The notes beneath the pieces were generated by a model. That model worked only from the letters and a program-made list of their open reading frames with translations, ran no database searches and was not told the origin of the DNA. A DNA stretch of 64,000 bases, taken from UBA6663 sp044226485. Lineage in GTDB: Bacteria > Chloroflexota > Anaerolineae > Anaerolineales > UBA6663. The position numbers and the translations under genes were made by a program. Below are positions 8,013-15,878 of the stretch, piece by piece; the stretch's first letter is position 1; each line of letters starts with the position of its first letter. The stretch spans positions 1 to 64,000 of the forward strand of contig JBGAGY010000003.1 in the NCBI GenBank assembly GCA_044226485.1, written 5' to 3'.

Positions 8013-8957
8013 TCAGGCGGTTCGACCGAGCCTGCTGCGGACGAAACGCCCGAGGTCATCAAGCGCCTCCTGAGCTTCGCCCAGCTCCTCGCCAAACGCC
8101 TGGAAGATGTGGGTCATGTTCTTCCACACCGTCAGGTGGACATCGGCGGCCTGAGCCTCGGCGGCCTGGCAGAAGGCGCGAATCATGTCGATCAAGATCT
8201 CGGCGTCCCCGGCCTGGATGTGGATTGGCGGAAGACCGTTCAGTCTGGCGTTGACAGGCGATACCCGAGGGTCGGCCGCGTCGATGTCTCCGCAGAACGC
8301 TCGCGCCCACTGATCGGCCATCGCCTTGTCGATCCAGTCAAAGCGCGCGTTAGCCAGCATGCTCGCTCCGGCGTTGGTCAGGTCGGTCCACGGCGCCAGA
8401 CAGACCGCTCCGGCCGGCAGGCGCTCGCCCGAGTCGCGCAGATCGACCAACAACGCCAACACCAGGTTCCCGCCGGCCGAATCGCCGCCGATAACAATCC
8501 GCTCGGGAGGGACACTCTCGGCAAGCAGTTTCGTGTAGACCGCTCGCGCATCTTCCAACTGAGCCGGGTAGCGGTGTTCGGGCGCAAGCCGGTAATCCGG
8601 CGCGTACACGCGCAGACCGGTGGCCAGAGCCACATTCGAGATCAGGGCGTCATGCGAGCGAGCCGAGTAGGCGTAGCCTCCACCGTGCAGATAGAGCAGG
8701 ACTGCCTCGTCATCCACTCGATCCAACGGCTCGAACCAGCGGCCGCGCACGCCGATCAGGTCTGGCGTGACGGCGACCCTTTGCAACGCGGGCGAGCGGA
8801 AGGTCAATGCGTCTTCGAACTCGCGCGAGTCACTCGGATCATTCAGACCGGCCGCGTAGGTACTTTGCGCCTTCAAGAACGCCATCGTCGTCTCAAAGCC
8901 CCAGGACCAACCCGGCCTCAGTGGCCCCTGCACCATGCGCCGGAGCGACGTCGTCAC
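8013..8957 (-). CDS. Alpha/beta hydrolase (HSL-type carboxylesterase)
   Basis: A protein of about 314 aa with the hormone-sensitive-lipase signature. The oxyanion motif HGGGYAYSARSHD is present, and the nucleophile elbow GGDSAGGNLVLAL carries the catalytic Ser. An Asp around LIDMIRAFCQAAE and the His in KNMTHIFQAF complete a triad. It probably hydrolyses short-chain esters or lactones. The start is uncertain. The GTG at 8957 gives the usual family length; the open frame continues to an ATG at 9116 through a Gly-rich stretch unlike a conserved N-terminus. It is likely co-transcribed with the GNAT gene. Confidence 0.88.
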   Translation of the reverse strand: MTTSLRRMVQGPLRPGWSWGFETTMAFLKAQSTYAAGLNDPSDSREFEDALTFRSPALQRVAVTPDLIGVRGRWFEPLDRVDDEAVLLYLHGGGYAYSARSHDALISNVALATGLRVYAPDYRLAPEHRYPAQLEDARAVYTKLLAESVPPERIVIGGDSAGGNLVLALLVDLRDSGERLPAGAVCLAPWTDLTNAGASMLANARFDWIDKAMADQWARAFCGDIDAADPRVSPVNARLNGLPPIHIQAGDAEILIDMIRAFCQAAEAQAADVHLTVWKNMTHIFQAFGEELGEAQEALDDLGRFVRSRLGRTA

Positions 8958-9151
8958 TGTGGCGCCTGTCAACAGGCTCAGACATCGCCACTGATAGGAT
9001 CGCCGCCCGCGCAGGTCGAAACCGCCCCCGCCGCCTGTTTTCGCCATTCCCCCTCCCGCGAGTCCAGGTTCGCCTGGCCCACGGGCCAGCCGTTCGGTTG
9101 AGCAAGTATCGCTCAATTGGGTGCGCTGGGAAACCGGTTGCGTGCGGCGCG

Positions 9152-11221
9152 TCAGCCAGCGGCGACCGGCGGCGAAGAGCGGCTAAGCTCCTGACGGAGC
9201 CGTTCCGGCGTGGCCACAGGCTGGCGGCAGACGAAACGGCGGCACACATACGCTGCGGGAAGACCGTTGACCAGGGTGCGGTGCTGGATCACCGGCACTA
9301 CGGCGTCGGCCGGGCCGTCAGCGCCCTGTGCCAGGACGACGAACGGACGATACGTCTCGAGCAGCACGGCCCGAAGATCCATCAGGCGCCGATCGTCAAT
9401 CGAGCCGATAAGCGCGACCTCGTGAGGCCCACTCAATTCGAAAGCAGCGGCGCACAACCACTGGGCGAAACCGGCCGGATAGCGCCCCAACAGCGGCGAC
9501 ACCGTCGCGAGGGCATGCAGGGCCGCGTCGTCGTAGCGGGACTCGCCCGTCAACCCGGCAAGCTTGAACAGCACTGTTGCGAAGAGCGCCGACCCCGACG
9601 GCGTGGCATTGTCCTGCGTGTCCTTGGGGCGGATCACAAGCGCTTCATGGTCATCGGCCGTGTCAAAGAAGCCGCCCTGCTCATCGCTGAAGTGCTCGAG
9701 GGCCAGATCGGCGAGTTCGCGGGCCGTCATGAAGTAGCGTGTGTCAAAGGTCGTCTGATACAGGGCCAGCAGCCCCTCGGCCACAGCCGCGTAGTCCTCG
9801 AGATAGCCATTCAACCGGGCGACGCCACGGCGCCAGGTGCGATGGAGCCGGCCATCGGAGCCGCGCATCTGCGTGGTGAGGAAGTCGCCGCAGCGGCGGG
9901 CCGCATCCAGGTAATCGCCCCGCCCGAGGACCGCGCCGGCTTCCGCGAACGCCGCAAGCATAAGGCCGTTCCAGGACGCAAGCGCCTTGTCATCCAGACC
10001 CGGGCGCACGCGCGTCTCGCGCCGCTCGAACAAGGTCCGACGCGCTCGTGACAATCGCTGCGCAGCATCCTCAGCCTCCAGTCCAAGCGCCTTAGCCGCT
10101 TCAGCCAATGGTTGGGCCATCGACAGCACGTTGGCACCGCCCTCGAAGTTCCCTCCGGCCGTGACGCCATACACATGCTTGATCAACGCCGCGTCGTCGC
10201 CGAGGACCTCATCGAGCTCGCGCTCGGTCCAGACAAAGAAACGCCCCTCTTCGCCCTCGCTATCCGCGTCCTGCGAGGCGTAGAAGGCTCCAGAGGGATC
10301 AGTCATCTCGCGCAGGACATAGTCGAGCGTCTCGATGGTCACTCGGCGGAAGTCGTCGTCGCCGGTCAGTTGCCAGGCATGCAGATAGACCCGCGCCAGC
10401 TGTGCGTTGTCGTAAAGCATCTTCTCGAAGTGCGGCACCAGCCAGCGCTCATCGACCGAGTAGCGGTGAAAGCCTCCGCCCAGCTGGTCATACATGCCAC
10501 CGCGGGCCATGGCGCGCAACGTCGAGGCAGCCATCTCAAGCGGGAGCGCCTCGCCGTCCTTGAGGAGGTGATAGCGCAGCAAGAATTCGATTGTCATCGG
10601 CTGCGGGAACTTCGGCGCGTGGCCCCAACCGCCGAGGCGCGAGTCGTAGTTCTCCCACAGCGCCCTGACCGCCGTGCCAAGGTCGTCGAGCGTCGGCGCG
10701 TCGCCCTGTGTGCCGACGGCCAGCGGGCTTTCGAGGTGACGGACGATGTCAGCGCTGCCGTTGAGCACGTCCTCGCGCCGGCTCGTCCATGCGTCGTGCA
10801 GGCCGGCCAGCACCTGCTTGAACGAAGGCAAACCATGGCGCGGCGTCGGCGGGTAATACGTGCCGCCGAAGAATGGGGCACCGTCGGGGGTCAGAAACAC
10901 GCTCAAGGGCCAACCGCCCTGCCCGGTCAGAGCCACGACGGCGGACATATAGATCGAATCGAGGTCAGGTCGTTCCTCACGATCCACCTTGACGTTGATG
11001 AAGTGCTCGTTCATCAATGCTGCCGTCTCAGGATCTTCGAACGACTCGTGCGCCATGACATGGCACCAGTGGCAAGCCGCGTAGCCGATCGACAGGAAGA
11101 TCGGCTTGTCTTCAGCCAGTGCGCGGGCGAGCACATCCGGCCCCCAGGGATACCAGTCCACGGGGTTGTCCTGGTGCTGCAGCAGGTAGGGCGAAGTCGA
11201 GTCGGCGAGGCGGTTGGGCAT
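9152..11221 (-). CDS. Thioredoxin domain-containing protein (DUF255 / YyaL / SPATA20 family)
   Basis: A 689-aa cytosolic protein. The N-terminus, STSPYLLQHQDNPVDWYPWG, is diagnostic for DUF255. The thioredoxin-like fold carries a CxxC in YAACHWCHVMAHESFED (about residue 48), followed by KVDREERPDLD and GGWPLSVFLTPDG. The C-terminal 400 residues form an (alpha/alpha)6 glycosidase-like barrel, as in N-acylglucosamine epimerase relatives. Length matches the family (about 680). The physiological role is unknown across the family. It is divergently transcribed from the cysK leader, with a TACAAT -10 candidate on its own strand at 11253-11258. Confidence 0.93.
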   Translation of the reverse strand: MPNRLADSTSPYLLQHQDNPVDWYPWGPDVLARALAEDKPIFLSIGYAACHWCHVMAHESFEDPETAALMNEHFINVKVDREERPDLDSIYMSAVVALTGQGGWPLSVFLTPDGAPFFGGTYYPPTPRHGLPSFKQVLAGLHDAWTSRREDVLNGSADIVRHLESPLAVGTQGDAPTLDDLGTAVRALWENYDSRLGGWGHAPKFPQPMTIEFLLRYHLLKDGEALPLEMAASTLRAMARGGMYDQLGGGFHRYSVDERWLVPHFEKMLYDNAQLARVYLHAWQLTGDDDFRRVTIETLDYVLREMTDPSGAFYASQDADSEGEEGRFFVWTERELDEVLGDDAALIKHVYGVTAGGNFEGGANVLSMAQPLAEAAKALGLEAEDAAQRLSRARRTLFERRETRVRPGLDDKALASWNGLMLAAFAEAGAVLGRGDYLDAARRCGDFLTTQMRGSDGRLHRTWRRGVARLNGYLEDYAAVAEGLLALYQTTFDTRYFMTARELADLALEHFSDEQGGFFDTADDHEALVIRPKDTQDNATPSGSALFATVLFKLAGLTGESRYDDAALHALATVSPLLGRYPAGFAQWLCAAAFELSGPHEVALIGSIDDRRLMDLRAVLLETYRPFVVLAQGADGPADAVVPVIQHRTLVNGLPAAYVCRRFVCRQPVATPERLRQELSRSSPPVAAG

Positions 11222-11252
11222 GGATCTGTGAAAAACTCCGTATTTCCGCCAA

Positions 11253-11258
11253 ATTGTA
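11253..11258 (-). promoter_or_regulatory. -10 box candidate for the DUF255 gene
   Basis: TACAAT on the minus strand, 31 nt upstream of the ATG at 11221. It matches the TA(C/G)AAT form seen at several starts in this window. No good -35 is present at the expected distance. Confidence 0.4.
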
Positions 11259-11363
11259 TCGCCGGCCCCGCGACCGAAACGCCTTGTGGAAGCCGTTGGC
11301 GAGGAGCCGACGCGAATGGCTTCTCCGTCCTCGAGTGCTCATACGCGCTTAATCGCGCCCGTC

Positions 11364-11392
11364 TGGACGGTGCGAGACGATCCAAGTACAAT
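11364..11392 (+). promoter_or_regulatory. Promoter of the cysK leader
   Basis: TGGACG at 11364-11369 (4/6 to TTGACA), a 17-bp spacer, then TACAAT at 11387-11392. Seven bases later is the GTG at 11400, so the predicted transcription start coincides with the leader peptide's first codon. Confidence 0.6.
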
Positions 11393-11399
11393 CGCTGCC

Positions 11400-11468
11400 G
11401 TGAACGCCCCACTTCGGGTCTCAGACCCGACGCCCTCCTGCCCGACCTGCTTGTGTAGCTGCGCCTGA
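11400..11468 (+). CDS. Cysteine-rich leader peptide (22 aa), putative cysK attenuator ORF
   Basis: A 22-codon ORF, GTG to TGA, whose C-terminal half reads PSCPTCLCSCA; Cys codons are at positions 14, 17, 19 and 21. It sits in the 5' leader of cysK, about 100 nt before the cysK start. It begins seven bases after a TACAAT box, so it would be translated from a leaderless mRNA. Leaderless polycysteine ORFs that sense cysteine supply are known from mycobacteria. The match between four Cys codons and a downstream cysteine synthase is strong circumstantial evidence. Expression is inferred, not shown. Confidence 0.7.
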   Translation: MNAPLRVSDPTPSCPTCLCSCA

Positions 11469-11485
11469 GGCTTCCGGCCTCAGGC
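11414..11485 (+). promoter_or_regulatory. Two RNA hairpins in the cysK leader (candidate attenuator)
   Basis: Hairpin 1 pairs TCGGGTC (11414-11420) with GACCCGA (11424-11430) inside the leader ORF. Hairpin 2 pairs 11463-11471 with 11477-11485 around the leader stop codon. Separately, CTCCTG at 11435-11440, overlapping the first Cys codon, is complementary to CAGGAG at 11556-11561, the cysK ribosome binding site. A ribosome stalled on Cys codons would cover CTCCTG and free that site. Confidence 0.5.
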
Positions 11486-11569
11486 CTTCCTGTGCCCTCC
11501 AACCTGCTGTTTGTCAGCGCGCCGGCCGTCGGCGTGTTGTGTGTTTCTATCCAACCAGGAGAATCTGAC

Positions 11570-12502
11570 GTGAACATCGCCAATGACATCACCGCCCTGA
11601 TCGGCAACACGCCGCTGGTGAGGCTGCGCCGCGTGACCGAAGGCGCGGTCGCCGACGTGGTCGCCAAGCTCGAGTACTTCAACCCCTCCCACAGCGTCAA
11701 GGACCGCATCGGCGTCTCCATGATCGACGCCGCCGAGAAGGCCGGCCTCATCAAGCCCGATACCATCCTGCTCGAGCCCACCTCCGGCAACACCGGCATC
11801 GGCCTCGCCTTCGTCGCCGCCGCCCGCGGCTACAAGCTCACCCTCGTCATGCCCGAGACCATGAGCAAGGAACGCCGCGCCCTGCTCCGTGCGTATGGCG
11901 CCGAGCTCATCCTCACCCCTGGACCCGAGGGCATGGGCGGCGCCATCCGCCGCGCCGAGGAGCTGGCCGCCTCCGACCCACGCTACCTCATCCCGCAGCA
12001 GTTCAAGAACCCGGCCAACCCCGAGATCCATCGCCGCACCACCGCCGAGGAGATCTGGCGCGACACCGACGGCCAGGTCGACATCCTCGTCTCGGGTATC
12101 GGCACCGGCGGCACCATCACCGGCGTCGGCGAGGTTCTCAAGGCGCGCAAGCCCTCGTTCAAGGCCATTGCGGTCGAGCCCGACGCCTCGCCGATCCTCT
12201 CGGGCGGCCAGAAGGGTCCGCACCCGATCCAGGGCATCGGCGCCGGCTTCGTGCCGGATGTGCTCAACACCCAGATCTACGACGAGATCGTGCGCGTCAA
12301 GAACGACGACGCCTTCGACACCGCCCGGCGGCTGGCCAAAGAGGAAGGCCTGCTGGTGGGCATCTCCTCGGGCGCCGCGACCTGGGCCGCGATCCAGGTC
12401 GCCAAGCGGCCCGAGAACGCCGGCAAGCTGATCGTGGTCATCATCCCGTCCTTCGGCGAGCGCTATCTCAGCACCGCCCTGTTCGCCGGTTTGGCCGACT
12501 GA
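11570..12502 (+). CDS. cysK: Cysteine synthase A (O-acetylserine sulfhydrylase)
   Basis: A 310-aa PLP enzyme that makes L-cysteine from O-acetylserine and sulfide. The N-terminus (ITALIGNTPLVRL), the PLP lysine in NPSHSVKDRIG (about residue 42), the substrate loop TSGNTGIGLAF, and the phosphate-binding GIGTGGTITG are all present. The GTG at 11570 is chosen because CCAGGAGAAT lies just upstream; the open frame extends 26 codons further but into the regulatory leader. It is followed by cysE, which makes its substrate. The leader upstream suggests control by cysteine availability. Confidence 0.96.
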   Translation: MNIANDITALIGNTPLVRLRRVTEGAVADVVAKLEYFNPSHSVKDRIGVSMIDAAEKAGLIKPDTILLEPTSGNTGIGLAFVAAARGYKLTLVMPETMSKERRALLRAYGAELILTPGPEGMGGAIRRAEELAASDPRYLIPQQFKNPANPEIHRRTTAEEIWRDTDGQVDILVSGIGTGGTITGVGEVLKARKPSFKAIAVEPDASPILSGGQKGPHPIQGIGAGFVPDVLNTQIYDEIVRVKNDDAFDTARRLAKEEGLLVGISSGAATWAAIQVAKRPENAGKLIVVIIPSFGERYLSTALFAGLAD

Positions 12503-12527
12503 ACTCCGGGCCGCAATGTGGAGATCG

Positions 12528-12609
12528 GCCACGAATTGCACGAATTAGGACGAAGGAGCACTGCACAGAGAGTTCGTGCCCATTCGTTTCAATTCGTGCA
12601 ATTCGTGGC
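12528..12609. repeat. Intergenic inverted repeat between cysK and cysE (copy 1)
   Basis: Arms GCCACGAATTGCACGAATT (12528-12546) and its exact complement (12591-12609) give a 19-bp perfect stem, extended imperfectly to 27 bp around a 28-nt loop. The arms consist of the iterated unit CACGAATT. A degenerate relative lies on the other side of cysE. Confidence 0.75.
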
Positions 12610-12657
12610 GATTTCTGCTACGTCAGGCCCGATCGAGCATCGGAGTTGGAGGCAGGC

Positions 12658-13359
12658 ATGTTCAACTCGTTTCGCCAGGATGTCGCAGCCGTGCTGGCCC
12701 GTGATCCGGCCGCGCGGTCATCGCTCGAGGTGGCCTTGCTGTATCCGGGTCTGCACGCGGTCTGGGGCCACCGGATCTCGCACTGGCTCTGGGTGCGCGG
12801 CTGGCGGCTGCCGGCGCGCTGGCTGTCGCAGATGGTGCGCGGCATGACCGGGATCGAGATCCACCCGGGCGCGGTGCTCGGGCCGGGCTTCTTCATCGAC
12901 CACGGCATGGGCGTGGTCATCGGCGAGACGGCCGAGATCGGTGCCGACGTCACGCTCTATCACGGCGTCACGCTTGGCGGCACGAGCCTGAACAAGGGCA
13001 AGCGCCACCCCACCATCGGCGATCGCGTGGTGGTCGGCGCCGGCGCCAAGGTGCTTGGCGCGATCGAGATCGGCGCGGACAGCCGCATCGGCGCGAATGC
13101 TGTGGTGGTCCGCCCGGTGCCACCGAACTCGGTGGTGGTGGGCGTGCCCGGACAGGTGGTTGTGCGCACGCAGCGGCAGGCCAACGTCGACCTCAACCAC
13201 ACCAACCTGCCCGACACGCTCGGCACTGCAGTGAGCCAACTCCTCGAACGCGTCGAGGAGCTCGAAGACAAAGTCGCCGTGCATCACCACTACGGCCAGG
13301 TCCACCAGGTCCACGCCCCGCTCGGCGGCACCTGGCGCGGCGATGACTTTCAGATCTAG
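12658..13359 (+). CDS. cysE: Serine O-acetyltransferase
   Basis: A 233-aa left-handed beta-helix acyltransferase converting serine and acetyl-CoA to O-acetylserine. The N-terminal helical domain holds DPAARSSLEVALLYPGLHAV. The hexapeptide repeats start at IEIHPGAVLGPGFFIDHGMG and run through GETAEIGADVTLYHGVTLGG, carrying the catalytic Asp/His pair in FIDHGMG. The ATG at 12658 is preceded by GGAGGCAGGC; an upstream TTG is less likely. The extended C-terminus (about 50 residues, ELEDKVAVHHHYGQVHQVHA) is His-rich and lies beyond the usual CysK-binding tail. It lies 155 nt after cysK, separated by an inverted repeat. Confidence 0.95.
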   Translation: MFNSFRQDVAAVLARDPAARSSLEVALLYPGLHAVWGHRISHWLWVRGWRLPARWLSQMVRGMTGIEIHPGAVLGPGFFIDHGMGVVIGETAEIGADVTLYHGVTLGGTSLNKGKRHPTIGDRVVVGAGAKVLGAIEIGADSRIGANAVVVRPVPPNSVVVGVPGQVVVRTQRQANVDLNHTNLPDTLGTAVSQLLERVEELEDKVAVHHHYGQVHQVHAPLGGTWRGDDFQI

Positions 13360-13370
13360 GAACAACCGTT

Positions 13371-13455
13371 GCCACGAACGACGCGAACTGAGACGAATTG
13401 GCACGAGTGATTGCCATAGAGGCGACTTTGCTGACCTTTCGTCTCAATTCGTGGC
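13371..13455. repeat. Intergenic inverted repeat downstream of cysE (copy 2)
   Basis: Outer arms GCCACGAA (13371-13378) / TTCGTGGC (13448-13455) and inner arms TGAGACGAA (13389-13397) / TTCGTCTCA (13438-13446) form an interrupted stem. The outer units match the copy upstream of cysE, so the same repeat family flanks this gene on both sides. Confidence 0.65.
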
Positions 13456-13482
13456 GAATAGCCTCAGGTCAGCAGACTCGCG

Positions 13483-13488
13483 TAGAAT
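13483..13488 (+). promoter_or_regulatory. -10 box candidate for the eut-type operon
   Basis: TAGAAT 36 nt before the ATG at 13524. It is the first promoter-like element after the repeat and would give a leader of about 29 nt. No convincing -35. Confidence 0.4.
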
Positions 13489-13523
13489 GGAGGAAATCCC
13501 ACTCGGAACGAGAGTGATCCTCC

Positions 13524-14408
13524 ATGACGAACGCAGCGTTAGGCTTCATCGGTCTCGGCATCATGGGCCAGGGTATGGCCCGCAACCTCCTCAAGCACGG
13601 TCACAGCGTCACGGTTTGGAATAGAACAAAGGGCAAGGCGGATGCGCTCCTCGCCGAGGGTGCGACCTGGGCCGATAGCCCGGCAGCCGTCGCGACAGCC
13701 AGCGACATCGTCTTCACCTGCGTCAGCGACACGCCTGACGTCGAGGCCGTGCTCGTCGGGCCGAACGGCGTGATCGAAGGCGCGCGCGAAGGCACGCTCG
13801 TCGTCGACATGAGCACGATCAGCCCGGCCGCCACTCGCGCGCTTGCGACCCGGCTGGCGGAGAAAGGCGTGGGCATGCTCGATGCCCCGGTCAGCGGCGG
13901 CAGCGAGGGAGCGGCGCGCGGGACGCTGAGCATCATGGTCGGCGGCGCCGCCGAGCAGGTCGAGCGCGCGCGTCAGTACTTCGAGGCGATGGGCAAGACG
14001 ATCACGCATGTCGGCGGCAACGGCGACGGGCAGATGGTCAAGCTCGTCAACCAGATCCTGGTCGTCGGAAACGCGCTGGCGATGAGCGAGGCGCTTGAGT
14101 TCGCACGGGCCGGCGGGCTCGACCTCCAGAAGACGCTTGCGGCGGTCAGCGGCGGAGCTGCAGGAAGCTGGATGCTCAGCAACCGCGGCCCGCAGATCCT
14201 GGCCGACGACTGGCGCCCGGGATTCACTATCGACCTGCAGCAGAAAGACGTCCGGCTGTGCCTGCGCGAGGGTGACACGCTTGGTGTGCCGCTCCTGGCC
14301 ACCAGCCTGGTCTTCAATCTCTACCGCGTCCTGCAGGCTGACGGCCTTGGCCACGAGGGCAACCACGCCCTGATCAAGGCGCTGCGCAAGCTGGCGGAGT
14401 CGAAATGA
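13524..14408 (+). CDS. NAD(P)-dependent oxidoreductase (3-hydroxyisobutyrate dehydrogenase family)
   Basis: A 294-aa beta-hydroxyacid dehydrogenase. The Rossmann motif GFIGLGIMGQGMARNLLKHG is at the N-terminus. The substrate-binding signature DAPVSGGSEGAARGTLSIMV is at about residue 117. The catalytic Lys is in GNGDGQMVKLVNQILVVGNA (about residue 174). Family members oxidise 3-hydroxyisobutyrate, tartronate semialdehyde-type or related acids. Its stop overlaps the next start (ATGA), and the operon continues to eutB/eutC, so its substrate may derive from ethanolamine or another amino alcohol. The exact substrate is not predictable. Confidence 0.9.
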   Translation: MTNAALGFIGLGIMGQGMARNLLKHGHSVTVWNRTKGKADALLAEGATWADSPAAVATASDIVFTCVSDTPDVEAVLVGPNGVIEGAREGTLVVDMSTISPAATRALATRLAEKGVGMLDAPVSGGSEGAARGTLSIMVGGAAEQVERARQYFEAMGKTITHVGGNGDGQMVKLVNQILVVGNALAMSEALEFARAGGLDLQKTLAAVSGGAAGSWMLSNRGPQILADDWRPGFTIDLQQKDVRLCLREGDTLGVPLLATSLVFNLYRVLQADGLGHEGNHALIKALRKLAESK

Positions 14409-15820
14409 CGACATCAACGCCCGACGTCCCCGTGGACTGTACGCCCGAGGTCGACTTCGACGAACTGCGCGCCGCCGAGTACGCGCGCCTCGACAGCGCC
14501 GGCCACGTCTACCTCGACTACACCGGCGGGTGTCTGTATGCGGCGCGCCAGTTGCGCGAGCATCAGGCGCTCCTGGCCGACGGCGTCTTCGGCAACCCGC
14601 ACTCGAGCAACCCGACCTCGCGCGCCGCGACCGAGGGCGTCGAACGGGCGCGCGCCGCGGTGCTGCGTTTCTTCAACGCGGACCCGGCTGAGTACGCCGT
14701 GATCTTCACAGCCAACGCCAGCGGCGCGCTAAAGCTCGTCGGCGAGTCGTACCCGTTCCGACCGGGCGGCGCGTTCCTCTTGACCTTCGACAACCACAAT
14801 TCGGTCAACGGCATTCGCGAGTTTGCGCGCTCCAAGGGGGCCACGGTGACTTATACACCCGTCAGGCCGCCGGATCTGCGGATCGACGCCGAAGCGCTGC
14901 GCGCCAACCTGGCCGCCGTCAGCGGCGGCGGCCCGCGCCTCTTCGCCTATCCGGGCCAGTCGAATTTCTCGGGCGTTCAGCACGACGTGAGTTGGATCGA
15001 CGAGGCGCATGCCGCCGGGTGGGCTGTGCTCCTTGACGCCGCAGCCTTCGCGCCGACGAACGTCGTCGATATGGGCGTCATCAAGCCGGACTTCATGACT
15101 CTGTCGTTCTACAAGATGTTCGGCTATCCGACGGGCATCGGCGCGCTGCTCGCCCGCCGCGACACATTGAAGCGATTACAGCGCCCGTGGTTCGCCGGCG
15201 GCACCATCACGGTCGCTTCAGTGCAGGGCGACAGATACTACCTTCACGAAGGCGCCGAGGGGTTCGAGGATGGCACCCTCGACTACCTCAACCTGCCTGC
15301 GGTCGAGATCGGGCTGCGCTACCTGAGCGAGGTCGGCGTGGCGCGTCTCCATGAACGCCTCGCAGGTTTGACGGCGCGGCTCATCGACGGTCTGCAATCG
15401 CTCAAGCACGCCAACGGCAAGCCGCTCGTGCGGATCTACGGCCCAACCACGACCGAAGCCCGCGGCGCGACCGTCACGTTCAACGTGTTCAACTCGGCCG
15501 GGCACTTCGTCGACCACCGCGACGTCGAGTCGGCTGCCAATGCCGCCATGATCTCGCTGCGCACCGGCTGTTTCTGCAACCCCGGAGACGGCGAACTCGC
15601 GCTGGGCATCTCGGCCGAAGAGCTGTCGAGTTGCTTCGTCGCCAGCCGGGCGCGGATGACGATCGACGACTTCCGGCGTTGCATCGACGACAAGAGCACG
15701 GGCGCCGTGCGGGTCTCGCTCGGCATCGCCAGCAACGCCGCCGACGTCGATCGACTGATCGAGTTCCTTGGCACCTTGCTGGATCGCCGCGCCAACGGCG
15801 CGACGACGGACAAAGGTTGA
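14405..15820 (+). CDS. Class V aminotransferase-fold PLP enzyme, MOCOS/cysteine-desulfurase-like
   Basis: A 471-aa fold-type I PLP enzyme. It has YLDYTGGCLYA near the N-terminus, FGNPHSSNPTSRAATEGVER, FTANASGALKLVGESYPF, the PLP lysine in TLSFYKMFGYPTGIGALLA (about residue 235) and LRTGCFCNPGDGE (about residue 387). The SFYKMFGYPTG and RTGCFCNPG stretches match the N-terminal domain of eukaryotic molybdenum cofactor sulfurase rather than IscS/SufS, but no MOSC domain follows. It is translationally coupled to the dehydrogenase and sits upstream of eutBC. Its role is most likely desulfuration or a related beta-elimination. Confidence 0.82.
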   Translation: MTTSTPDVPVDCTPEVDFDELRAAEYARLDSAGHVYLDYTGGCLYAARQLREHQALLADGVFGNPHSSNPTSRAATEGVERARAAVLRFFNADPAEYAVIFTANASGALKLVGESYPFRPGGAFLLTFDNHNSVNGIREFARSKGATVTYTPVRPPDLRIDAEALRANLAAVSGGGPRLFAYPGQSNFSGVQHDVSWIDEAHAAGWAVLLDAAAFAPTNVVDMGVIKPDFMTLSFYKMFGYPTGIGALLARRDTLKRLQRPWFAGGTITVASVQGDRYYLHEGAEGFEDGTLDYLNLPAVEIGLRYLSEVGVARLHERLAGLTARLIDGLQSLKHANGKPLVRIYGPTTTEARGATVTFNVFNSAGHFVDHRDVESAANAAMISLRTGCFCNPGDGELALGISAEELSSCFVASRARMTIDDFRRCIDDKSTGAVRVSLGIASNAADVDRLIEFLGTLLDRRANGATTDKG

Positions 15821-15855
15821 GCGGCCGTTCGTCATTTGTCCGTCGTCATTTGTCC
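15805..15855. repeat. Short direct/inverted repeats between the PLP enzyme and eutB
   Basis: CGTCATTTGTCC occurs at 15830-15841 and again at 15844-15855. GACGGACAAA at 15805-15814 is the exact complement of TTTGTCCGTC at 15835-15844. These fill the 58-nt gap before eutB and reach into the stop region of the previous gene. A similar ACGAAGGACGACTGACGAAGG run occurs around 17265-17285 before eutC. Confidence 0.5.
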
Positions 15856-15878
15856 TTCGTCTTCTGACCGGAGGGATC

